Assembly: GCF_023544665.1 (NCBI RefSeq)
Contig: NZ_JAMJFL010000001.1
Coordinates: 558,001-622,000 of the forward strand
Direction of reading: 5' to 3'
From: Streptomyces sp. YS415
GTDB lineage: Bacteria; Actinomycetota; Actinomycetes; Streptomycetales; Streptomycetaceae
Length of the DNA: 64,000 nt
Position numbers and translations under genes: made by a program. Every line of letters begins with the position of its first letter. The stretch's first letter is position 1. Below, piece after piece: positions 51,624 to 58,685 of this stretch. Under the pieces are notes generated by a model. That model ran no database searches, had not been told where the DNA came from, and saw only the letters and a program-made list of their open reading frames with translations.

Positions 51624-52293
51624 ACCTGCCCGGACGGCACTGGAACGGATAGCCTGCCGCCTCCCGGGCGGCGGTGGTCGCGTCGCCCGCGCGGATCGCC
51701 TCCACCAGCCGGGCGTGGTCCATGTACGTCTCCGGCGTCAGCTCCTCGCCGACGTCCTCGCGCAGCCAGTCCCGCAGCACCTCGCCCAGGTCCGCGTACA
51801 TCGCCGTCATCGCGTCGTTGTGGGACGCTGCCACCACCGCGAGGTGGAAGGTGGCGTCGGCCGCCACGAACGCCTCGGCGTCGCCCGACGCCCAGGCCTC
51901 CTCACGCCGCGCCAGCAGCGCGTCGAGCTGCTTGAGGTCCTTCTCGGTGCGCCGCTCGGCGGCCAGCCTCGCCGCGCCCGACTCCAGCGTGGAGCGCAGC
52001 TCGGCGATGTGCCGCGGGTCCGCGTCGGCGAAGCGGCGGTGCATCACCCCGGCCAGCTCGCTGGTCGCCACGACGTAGGTGCCCGAGCCCTGGCGGATGT
52101 CCAGCAGGCCGTTGTGGGCGAGGGCGCGGACGGCCTCCCGGACCGTGTTGCGGGCGACGCCCAGCTGCTCGACCAGCTCCGGCTCGGTCGGGATGCGGGA
52201 GCCGACCGGCCACTCGCCGGAGGTGATCTGGTGCCGCAGCGCGGCGATGACCTGCTCGGACAGGGCGGAGCGGCGTTGCTGGCTCAGGGGCAT
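51604..52293 (-). CDS. FadR-type GntR family transcriptional regulator
   Basis: This 229-residue repressor has the GntR winged helix at residues 8-72: SEQVIAALRHQITSGEWPVG followed by SRIPTEPELVEQLGVARNTV and REAVRALAHNGLLDIRQGSG. The C-terminal FCD domain carries FHLAVVAASHNDAM (metal/ligand His). ATG 52293 is chosen because GntR homology begins there. It is divergent from the MFS gene and shares 82 bp with it, so it probably controls that gene; candidate operators are at 52335-52373. The C-terminus overlaps the end of the 108-residue gene by 20 bp. Confidence 0.9.
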   Translation of the reverse strand: MPLSQQRRSALSEQVIAALRHQITSGEWPVGSRIPTEPELVEQLGVARNTVREAVRALAHNGLLDIRQGSGTYVVATSELAGVMHRRFADADPRHIAELRSTLESGAARLAAERRTEKDLKQLDALLARREEAWASGDAEAFVAADATFHLAVVAASHNDAMTAMYADLGEVLRDWLREDVGEELTPETYMDHARLVEAIRAGDATTAAREAAGYPFQCRPGRFTAAGG

Positions 52294-52334
52294 GGCACAC
52301 CTTCGCACGGGACGGGCGACCGGCCCAGCCCGGA

Positions 52335-52373
52335 GGTTGGACAACCATTCATCCCATGATTCTATGATGGACA
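52335..52373. promoter_or_regulatory. Candidate GntR operators between regulator and transporter
   Basis: GGTTG GA CAACC at 52335-52346 is a compact 12-bp palindrome. The nearby CCATGATTCTATGATGG (about 52354-52370) is a second, looser inverted repeat covering the MFS promoter region. FadR-type operators are often of this TNGNNNNACNA style. Confidence 0.55.
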
Positions 52374-52375
52374 TC

Positions 52376-53851
52376 ATGGCGAGCGAGGAAACGCGGACGA
52401 CGAACCCCACGACCGTACGCAGTCCGGCTCGGGCGGCCGACGAGTCCCCGGTGCCCACGCGCGCGTGGACGACACGTCTGATCGTCCTCGGCATCGTGCT
52501 GGCCGCGCTGAACCTCCGCCCTGCCATCACCAGCCTCGGCGCCCTCCTGCAAGAGGTCCGGGACGGGCTCGGCATGAGCGGCAGCATGGCCGGGCTGCTC
52601 ACCTCCGTGCCCCCGCTCTGCTTCGCGCTCTTCGGCGTCACGGCACCCCGCCTCGCCCGCCGCTTCGGCGCCGGTGCCGTCGTCTGCGCGGGCATGGTCG
52701 CCATCACGGCCGGCCTGCTGATCCGGCCCTACGCGGGCAGCACGCCCGCCTTCCTGGCCGCCACCGCCCTCGCCCTGATGGGCATCGCGGTCAGCAACGT
52801 CCTGATGCCGGTCATCGTCAAGCGCTGGTTCCCGGACCGGGTCGGCTCCATGACGGGCCTGTACTCGATGGCCCTCGCCCTCGGCACCTCGGCCGCCGCG
52901 GCCGTCACGGTGCCGATGACGGACGCGCTCGGCGGGAACTGGCAGACCGGGCTCGCGGTGTGGGCGGCCCTGGCGGCGGCGGCCGTGCTGCCCTGGCTCC
53001 CGTTCGTACGGGACCGGCGGGTGCCGGGAGCGGAGGAGCGGGCGGCCGGGCGTGGTGAGGTGCCCACGCGCGGGGGAGCTGCTGGGGCTGGGGGAGCGCC
53101 CGCGCGTGGGGGAGCGGCCGGGGACGGTGAGGCACTCGCGCGTGGGGACGCGGCCACCCGGGAGGACGCGCCCGCACGGCAGGGGGCATCCGCCGACGGC
53201 GGGGCGTCCGGGCGGGCGGGAGCGCTCGCTCGTAGGGACGCGCGACGGCGTGCGGAGGCGCCCGCGCTGCGGATCACGCGCAGCCGTACCGCCTGGGCGC
53301 TCGCCGTGTTCTTCGGGCTCCAGGCCACCGCCGCCTACATCACGATGGGCTGGATGGCGCAGATCTTCCGGGACGCGGGCGTGCCCGCGAGCACCGCCGG
53401 GCTGCTGCTGGCCGTCACCATGGTGATGGGCGTGCCGCTGGCCTTCGTCATCCCGCGCGTTGCCACCCGCCTGCCGCACCAGGGGCCCATCGCGCTCGTG
53501 CTCGGCGTCTGCGGCCTCGCCGGATACGCCGGCCTGTACTTCGCGCCCGCCGCCGGAGCCTGGGCCTGGGCCGTCCTGCTCGGCATCTCCAACTGCGCCT
53601 TCCCCCTGGCCCTCACCATGGTCGGGATGCGGGCCAGGACCGGCGCGGGCGTCGCCCAGCTGTCGGCCTTCGCGCAGAGCACCGGCTATCTGATCTCCAT
53701 CCCGGGCCCGCTCCTGGTCGGCGTGCTCTACCAGCACAGCGGCGGCTGGGGCCTGCCGATCGCGCTGATGACCGCCCTGATGATCCCGCAGATGGCGGTC
53801 GGCGTCCTCGCCGGGCGCAACCGCACGGTCGAGGACGAGGCCGCCCGCTGA
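52376..53851 (+). CDS. MFS transporter, CynX/NimT family, with expanded central loop
   Basis: This 491-residue protein has 12 membrane helices in two halves, with LNLRPAITSLGALLQEVRDG near the start, the motif typical of CynX/NimT (YeaN-like) exporters. KRWFPDRVGSMTGLYSMALA lies near residue 145. The loop between helices 6 and 7 is unusually long (about residues 213-300). It is Gly/Ala/Arg/Asp-rich and repetitive (ARGGAAG, ARGDA and similar strings), with no resemblance to transporter domains. I start at ATG 52376; upstream in-frame Met codons exist. It is followed by a 39-residue single-TM gene, which families of this type often carry. Confidence 0.87.
   Translation: MASEETRTTNPTTVRSPARAADESPVPTRAWTTRLIVLGIVLAALNLRPAITSLGALLQEVRDGLGMSGSMAGLLTSVPPLCFALFGVTAPRLARRFGAGAVVCAGMVAITAGLLIRPYAGSTPAFLAATALALMGIAVSNVLMPVIVKRWFPDRVGSMTGLYSMALALGTSAAAAVTVPMTDALGGNWQTGLAVWAALAAAAVLPWLPFVRDRRVPGAEERAAGRGEVPTRGGAAGAGGAPARGGAAGDGEALARGDAATREDAPARQGASADGGASGRAGALARRDARRRAEAPALRITRSRTAWALAVFFGLQATAAYITMGWMAQIFRDAGVPASTAGLLLAVTMVMGVPLAFVIPRVATRLPHQGPIALVLGVCGLAGYAGLYFAPAAGAWAWAVLLGISNCAFPLALTMVGMRARTGAGVAQLSAFAQSTGYLISIPGPLLVGVLYQHSGGWGLPIALMTALMIPQMAVGVLAGRNRTVEDEAAR
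53045..53270 (+). repeat. Degenerate repeat encoding the expanded loop of the MFS protein
   Basis: The plus strand repeats a roughly 24-33 bp G-rich theme (CGCGTGGGGGAGC with variants) at least four times, in frame, encoding the Gly/Ala/Arg/Asp loop. Period and boundaries are irregular, so they are given approximately. Confidence 0.6.
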
Positions 53852-53898
53852 GCCCACCCCGCGGGCCCGCCCCGGGCGGCGGATGCGACACTTGCCCC

Positions 53899-54018
53899 AT
53901 GTCGCCAGTGCTCGACCCGAACCCGCAGAACGGCCAGAAGAAGATGCTCCTCGTCTTCGGCTCGTTCCTCGCCATCTTCGTGATCATTGCCGTCATCGCG
54001 ACGATCGCCTCACCCTGA
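53899..54018 (+). CDS. SGM_5486-like transporter-associated single-TM miniprotein
   Basis: This 39-residue protein (SPVLDPNPQNGQKK followed by a hydrophobic helix and ending IASP) fits the SGM_5486 family of small proteins that occur beside transporter genes in Streptomyces; I know the family by name only. It is 48 bp after the MFS stop on the same strand, so cotranscription is plausible. There is no clear ribosome site (TTGCCCC before the ATG), and a leaderless or coupled start is possible. It would be missed by a 60-residue ORF cut-off. Confidence 0.8.
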   Translation: MSPVLDPNPQNGQKKMLLVFGSFLAIFVIIAVIATIASP

Positions 54019-54207
54019 GCCGGGGCGGCCCGGCACCGGCCGGGGGTGGGGGTAGCCCCCCTGTCCCCTAGGGGGCGAGTGTCAGGGTCAACTGGGTGGA
54101 TCACCGGATGGGTTGTGTGCCGCGGATTCCGTAGCTTCGAGATGTGACCGCGAGACGCGGACCACGGAGCAGGAATCCCGGCCAGTCGACACCCCGCGGA
54201 GGCACCC

Positions 54208-54414
54208 ATGTCGGCCCCTACGCAGACTCCGCCCCACCCGGCACGCCGCGGCGGCGTCGACATCAGGCTGCCCTGGTGGGCCCTGGCCCTGCCCGTGCTC
54301 GCCTTCGTCACCCTGCTGATGCTGATACTCGATCCGGCCGAGGCGCACGCCGCGACCGCCGACCCCGCGATCACCCAGCTCTTCGAGCGCGTACAGCAGC
54401 TGCTGGCTCGCTGA
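54208..54414 (+). CDS. Small membrane protein of unknown function
   Basis: This 68-residue protein has a polar N-terminus (SAPTQTPPHPARRGGVDIRL), one membrane helix (LPWWALALPVLAFVTLLMLI at about 20-40) and an amphipathic C-terminus (DPAITQLFERVQQLLAR). A GGAGGCACCC ribosome site precedes the ATG. The spacer 54019-54207 shows no gene; a GC-rich palindromic CCCCCTGTCCCCTAGGGG stretch lies near 54056. Function unknown. Confidence 0.72.
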   Translation: MSAPTQTPPHPARRGGVDIRLPWWALALPVLAFVTLLMLILDPAEAHAATADPAITQLFERVQQLLAR

Positions 54415-54479
54415 ACACCGATGCGGCCGCCCGCCAACTCCCTGCGACGCGTGGCGTGTTTCATGCGAAGCTGGGACTC

Positions 54480-54998
54480 ATGAGCGTCGCAGAATCCCGC
54501 AGGATCGTCCTCTTCCGGCATGCGAAAGCCGACTGGCCACAGGTGACCGACCATGAGCGGCCGCTCGCCGAGCGGGGCCGGATGGACGCCGCCGTCGCCG
54601 GACGCAAGCTCGCCGACACCGGTGTCCCCTTCGACCTGGCCCTGTGCTCCACCGCGACCCGGACCCGGGAGACCTGGAAGCTCGCCGTCCACGAGTTCCC
54701 GCACCGACCGAAAACGGTCTACGAGGAGCGGATCTACGAGGCCTCGCCGGGCGAGCTGATCGCCGTGCTCAACGAGACCCCGGACGAGGTGCGCAGCGCC
54801 GTCCTCATCGGCCACAACCCCGGCATCCAAGGGCTCGCCGAGGTGCTGGCCGGGTCCGCCGAGGAGGAGGCCCGCACGAGGATGGGCCGCCGCGGCTTCC
54901 CGGCCGCCGCCTTCGCCGTGCTGAGCTTCACCGGTCCCTGGAAGGCGCTGGAACCGGGCGGGGCCAGGCTGCTCGACTACTGGGCACCGTCGGAGTGA
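54480..54998 (+). CDS. SixA-type histidine phosphatase
   Basis: This 172-residue member of the histidine phosphatase superfamily has the catalytic His motif VLFRHAKADW (His14) and the second His in LIGHNPGIQGLAEVL (about 112). The general acid region and RTRETW are in LALCSTATRTRETW. SixA-like proteins remove phosphate from histidine phospho-transfer domains, though many act on other small phosphates. ATG 54480 is used over a longer frame. It stands alone and is convergent with serB across a hairpin. Confidence 0.88.
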   Translation: MSVAESRRIVLFRHAKADWPQVTDHERPLAERGRMDAAVAGRKLADTGVPFDLALCSTATRTRETWKLAVHEFPHRPKTVYEERIYEASPGELIAVLNETPDEVRSAVLIGHNPGIQGLAEVLAGSAEEEARTRMGRRGFPAAAFAVLSFTGPWKALEPGGARLLDYWAPSE

Positions 54999-55015
54999 CC
55001 GCACCCGGGTGACAG

Positions 55016-55035
55016 GGGGCCCGGTGCCGGGCCCC
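55016..55035. terminator. Bidirectional hairpin between the phosphatase and serB
   Basis: GGGGCCCGG TG CCGGGCCCC is a 20-bp palindrome (55016-55035) between two convergent genes. The minimal loop makes it more probably an RNA hairpin with a 4-base loop (GTGC). Confidence 0.65.
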
Positions 55036-55053
55036 TTCCGGCGTACCGGCGAC

Positions 55054-56262
55054 TCAGTCCTTCTCGTGCATGTCGGCGGCCTCGACCTCTTCGCGGGTGA
55101 CGCCCAGCAGATAGAGCACCGTGTCGAGGAACGGCACGTTCACCGCGGTGTGCGCGGCCTCCCGCACCACCGGCTTGGCGTTGAAGGCGACCCCGAGGCC
55201 GGCCGCGTTCAGCATGTCCAGATCGTTGGCGCCGTCACCGATCGCCACCGTCTGCGCCAGCGGTACGCCCGCCTCGGCCGCGAAGCGGCGCAGCAGCCGG
55301 GCCTTGCCCGCGCGGTCCACGATCTCGCCGGTGACCTTGCCCGTCAGCCTGCCGTCGACGATCTCCAGGGTGTTGGCCTGGGCGAAGTCGAGCCCGAGCC
55401 GCTCCTTCAGATCGTCCGTGACCTGGGTGAATCCGCCGGAGACCACGCCGACTTGGTAGCCGAGCCGCTTCAGCGTACGGATCAGCGTGCGCGCGCCCGG
55501 CGTCAGCCGTACCTCGCTGCGCACCTTGTCCACCACGGAGGCGTCGAGCCCTTCCAGCAGCGCCACGCGCGCGTGCAGCGACTGCTCGAAGTCCAGCTCG
55601 CCGCGCATCGCCGCCGCCGTCACCTCGGCGACCTTGTCCTCGCAGCCCGCGTGCGCGGCGAAGAGCTCGATCACCTCGTCCTGGATGAGCGTGGAGTCCA
55701 CGTCCATCACGACCAGGCGCTGCGCCCGCCGGTGCAGGCCGGCCGAGACCACCGCGACATCGACGCCGAGCTGCGCGGCCTCGGTCACCAGAGCGGTCCG
55801 CAGCGGCTCGGTCTCCACGCCGGACACCGCGAACTCGACGGCCGTCACGGGGTACTTGGCGAGCCGGAAGATACGGTCGATGTTGCCGCCGGCGTGGGTG
55901 ATCTTCGCGGCGATGGCGGCCGTCGCCTCCGCGGTGAGCGGATGCCCGAGCACGGTGACCAGGGAGCGGCCGAGCCCGCGCGGGCGGTTGTCGCCGAGCC
56001 CGGAAATGATCTCGGCCTGCATCTTCAGCGACTCCGCCCAGCTGTGGACGGTGGCCCGCAGATCCCCCTCGAGACCGCGGGGCGGCTCGGTCACGAGCGC
56101 GCACAGCACGATCCGGCCGCGGGTGACGACCTGCTCGATGTCGACCACGTCGACGGAGTAGGCGGCGAGGGTGTCGAAGAGTCCGGCCGTGATGCCCGGC
56201 CTGTCCTTCCCGAAGATCTTGACGAGAAGGGTGGGGACGTCAGAGGTCTGCGAAGCGCTCAT
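55054..56262 (-). CDS. serB: Phosphoserine phosphatase SerB with N-terminal ACT domains
   Basis: This 402-residue enzyme makes serine from phosphoserine. Residues 10-170 contain two ACT-type regulatory modules (LLVKIFGKDRPGITAGLFDT and FRLAKYPVTAVEFAVSGVET). The C-terminal HAD phosphatase has the nucleophile Asp in VVMDVDSTLIQDEVIE (about 186), the Lys/Ser motif in VGVVSGGFTQVTDDLK (about 276), and the loop QTVAIGDGANDLDMLNAAGL (about 345). ATG 56262 is chosen within a longer open frame. Feedback by serine through the ACT domains is likely in this family. It is in a small intergenic gap beside the streptophobe gene. Confidence 0.95.
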   Translation of the reverse strand: MSASQTSDVPTLLVKIFGKDRPGITAGLFDTLAAYSVDVVDIEQVVTRGRIVLCALVTEPPRGLEGDLRATVHSWAESLKMQAEIISGLGDNRPRGLGRSLVTVLGHPLTAEATAAIAAKITHAGGNIDRIFRLAKYPVTAVEFAVSGVETEPLRTALVTEAAQLGVDVAVVSAGLHRRAQRLVVMDVDSTLIQDEVIELFAAHAGCEDKVAEVTAAAMRGELDFEQSLHARVALLEGLDASVVDKVRSEVRLTPGARTLIRTLKRLGYQVGVVSGGFTQVTDDLKERLGLDFAQANTLEIVDGRLTGKVTGEIVDRAGKARLLRRFAAEAGVPLAQTVAIGDGANDLDMLNAAGLGVAFNAKPVVREAAHTAVNVPFLDTVLYLLGVTREEVEAADMHEKD

Positions 56263-56465
56263 GGTGCTTCCACCGTATCCGGCACCCAGTGCCTCCCGCC
56301 CCCGAGGTCCGCCTGGCGGACACGGAACACTGGGCGACGACCCGATGACCCCCACGTTACCGACCGCCCACCCATCCAGGCAGGGTGGCCCTTCGCGCCG
56401 GGGCGGCCGCAGATGACCGGCGCCCGGACTTCGCGGCGGACCACGACGTACCCGCCGACCACACC

Positions 56466-58457
56466 TCAGCGGCGTCCCTTGGGCCCCCTGGGCGGCGCGG
56501 GCGGCGGCGGAGGTGGAGGCGGGGGCGGCCCCTCGCCGGAGCCGCCCGAGGACGACCGGCGCCCGGACCTCGGCGGCGGATCGATCGGCCGGACCACGGT
56601 GGGTGCGCCGTACACGTCCTCGCCGCTCCGACCGGCCTCCTCGGCCCCTGCCCTCTCCGGAGGCGCGTCCTCCGGTTCCCGCAGCTCCCCGGGCACCCGC
56701 AGATACGGATTGGTGCCGGGATTGGGCGGCCGGTACGGCACCCCGGGCGCGTACGGCCCGTCACCGGGCGCGCCGGTCGATCGCCCGGGCGTTCCGGATG
56801 CCTGGCCGGCCGCCCCGGCTCCCTGCTCTGCCGCCCTGTCGGCCGGCCCACCCGCCCCGTCCGCTTGCCTGGCCGGCCCACCCGCCCCGGCCGCTTGCCC
56901 GGCCGCCCCGCCCGCCTGCCAAGCCGTTCCACTCGCGTGCCCTGCCGCCGGCCCCGCCCGCCCAGGGGCCCCGCCCCGGTCCCACCCGGGCTCACCCGCC
57001 CGCCCAGGCGTCGTCGCGCTTCCCTCCCAAGACCCATCGCCCACCCGAGCAGGCTCCGCACCCGCCACCCCCACGTCACCGAGTGCCAGTGGTGCCGCCC
57101 GTCGGCCCGCCGCCCCAGTGGCCCGGGCCAGGAGTGCGCCCGTCGCCCCCGCCGCCGCCCCCCACGCCGCGCCGAGCAGCAGCGCCGGCCCCAGCTGTCC
57201 GTGCAGCTCGACGCCCGCGTCGAAGGCGTCGACGCCCAGCACCGCCAGGGACGCGTCGACGGACACCTCCGTCAGCCAGGCCAGCAGCGGCAGCGCCAGT
57301 GCGGTCACGATGCCGAGCCGCAGCGCGCACCGTCCCGCGAAACCGAGGGTGCCCGAACCCCGTAGCACGGGTGTCCGCACCGCAGTGAGCACGCCCGCCA
57401 GCAGCATCGCCATCGCCGCCGCCACCCCCAGCAGCCACACCCGTCCGTCCAGCTCCGCCAGCCGCCCCAGCGTCACGGCACGGTCGGAGTCGACCAGCAG
57501 GTCGTCCAGCGGGTCCGGCAGGAACTGTGCCAGGGGACCGGTGGCCTCGCCGTCCCACGGCACGAACAGGCCGATCGGGATGCCCAGCCACACCCCGTTC
57601 GGCGCCCCGAGCAGCGCGGCGCCCGCGATCCGCTTCGGGTTGTCGTCGCCGATCAGCGCGTACGCCGCCGCCGCGAACCCGGCGAGGACCGCCATCAGCA
57701 GCACCCCGACCAGGGCGGACACCGCGGGCCGCACCACGCGGTGCAGGGCCGCCCAGCCGGCCGGCAGGGGAGTGCGCCGCGACGCCAGCAGCGCGATCAG
57801 CAGGATCCCCGCCGACCAGCACGCGCCACCGAGCAGCGTCGGTGCCGTGTCGACCGTGAAGCCGACCGCCGCCTCGGCGTCGATCAGATCACCGATCTGA
57901 TCGGGCAGCAGCCCGCCGATGTCCCCGACGTCCCCGAGCCCGGGGATCTCGACGCCGCCCCCGCCTCCGCCGCCGGGCAGCTCGTCGAGCCCGAGCGCCC
58001 TCCCGTCGAGGGTGACGACGTCGTCCCCGGCCCAGGCCAGCCCGCCCAGCATCGCCACGGACAGCGCGACCACCGCGCCCGCGCGCGCGGCGAGTTCGGC
58101 CGGCGCGATGACAACTCCCGCCGCGCGCAACGACCGTAGGAAGAACCATGACAGGAGCAGCGCGCCGACCAGGCTCACACCCAGTGGCGTGATCTCGATG
58201 GCGGTCGTCGCCTCCGCACCCGTAAGACCGAATGCGGACACATCACCGGAAGGCGTCACCGAACCACCCGCCCCGAGCGCCACGACCGCCGCGGTCATCG
58301 GCCCGAGCGAGCCCGCCGTGTCCGCCTCCAGCAGATGCAGGCCCAGCGCGGCCGTACCTGCCATTCCGATCAACGCCCAGCTCACCGCGGCGACCGCGGA
58401 CAGCAGGACGTCCACCCAGGGCACCTTCGTGCTCCCGGCGGTCCTCGACGCGCTCAT
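56466..58457 (-). CDS. Streptophobe family membrane protein with Pro/Gly/Ala repeat tail
   Basis: This 663-residue protein has about 10 to 12 membrane helices in its first 450 residues (VLLSAVAAVSWALIGMAGTA, GGACWSAGILLIALLASRRT, RLGIVTALALPLLAWLTEVS and others). A low-complexity C-terminus rich in Gly, Ala and Pro follows, ending in a poly-Pro run and RGPKGRR. Streptophobe is the NCBI name for a Streptomyces family of this design; I assign it by layout. A 30-bp repeat encodes part of the tail (GPARQADGAGGPADRA). The frame also has a Met at 58499, which is 3 bases after GAGGGGG; 58457 has better spacing. Confidence 0.8.
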   Translation of the reverse strand: MSASRTAGSTKVPWVDVLLSAVAAVSWALIGMAGTAALGLHLLEADTAGSLGPMTAAVVALGAGGSVTPSGDVSAFGLTGAEATTAIEITPLGVSLVGALLLSWFFLRSLRAAGVVIAPAELAARAGAVVALSVAMLGGLAWAGDDVVTLDGRALGLDELPGGGGGGGVEIPGLGDVGDIGGLLPDQIGDLIDAEAAVGFTVDTAPTLLGGACWSAGILLIALLASRRTPLPAGWAALHRVVRPAVSALVGVLLMAVLAGFAAAAYALIGDDNPKRIAGAALLGAPNGVWLGIPIGLFVPWDGEATGPLAQFLPDPLDDLLVDSDRAVTLGRLAELDGRVWLLGVAAAMAMLLAGVLTAVRTPVLRGSGTLGFAGRCALRLGIVTALALPLLAWLTEVSVDASLAVLGVDAFDAGVELHGQLGPALLLGAAWGAAAGATGALLARATGAAGRRAAPLALGDVGVAGAEPARVGDGSWEGSATTPGRAGEPGWDRGGAPGRAGPAAGHASGTAWQAGGAAGQAAGAGGPARQADGAGGPADRAAEQGAGAAGQASGTPGRSTGAPGDGPYAPGVPYRPPNPGTNPYLRVPGELREPEDAPPERAGAEEAGRSGEDVYGAPTVVRPIDPPPRSGRRSSSGGSGEGPPPPPPPPPPAPPRGPKGRR
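56841..56930 (-). repeat. 30-bp tandem repeats in the streptophobe tail
   Basis: Units 56841-56870 and 56871-56900 differ at two positions, and 56901-56930 is a degenerate third copy. Being a multiple of three, the unit adds ten residues per copy (GPARQADGAG-type) to the low-complexity C-terminus. Confidence 0.85.
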
Positions 58458-58623
58458 GGCAGGCCCCCCGATCCGCGCAGCGGCGAACTCGCCGCGCATG
58501 TCCCCCTCGCGAGGAATACCACTCTCCGGCCCGGTTTCAACCCCGTCAACGGAACCGCTCGATGCGTGTGCGCGTGGTCTTCACAAGGCCCGACTTTCGG
58601 TCAGGGGGCCGAGCCTGAAATAG

Positions 58624-58652
58624 TTCCCGACGATGTTCGCCATCCCTAGACT
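58624..58652 (+). promoter_or_regulatory. Possible promoter of the FHA-ABC gene
   Basis: TAGACT at 58647-58652 resembles a -10 element. TTCCCG lies 17 bp upstream as a poor -35. The start codon is 34 bp downstream of the hexamer. Weak evidence only. Confidence 0.3.
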
Positions 58653-58685
58653 CCCTCTGATGGGGGTAACTCGGGGGACTACTCA

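Noticed and set aside
55009..57900. A 963-codon plus-strand open frame across serB and the streptophobe gene
   Set aside because: It is a high-GC shadow frame opposite two well-supported minus-strand genes; its translation has no domain pattern.
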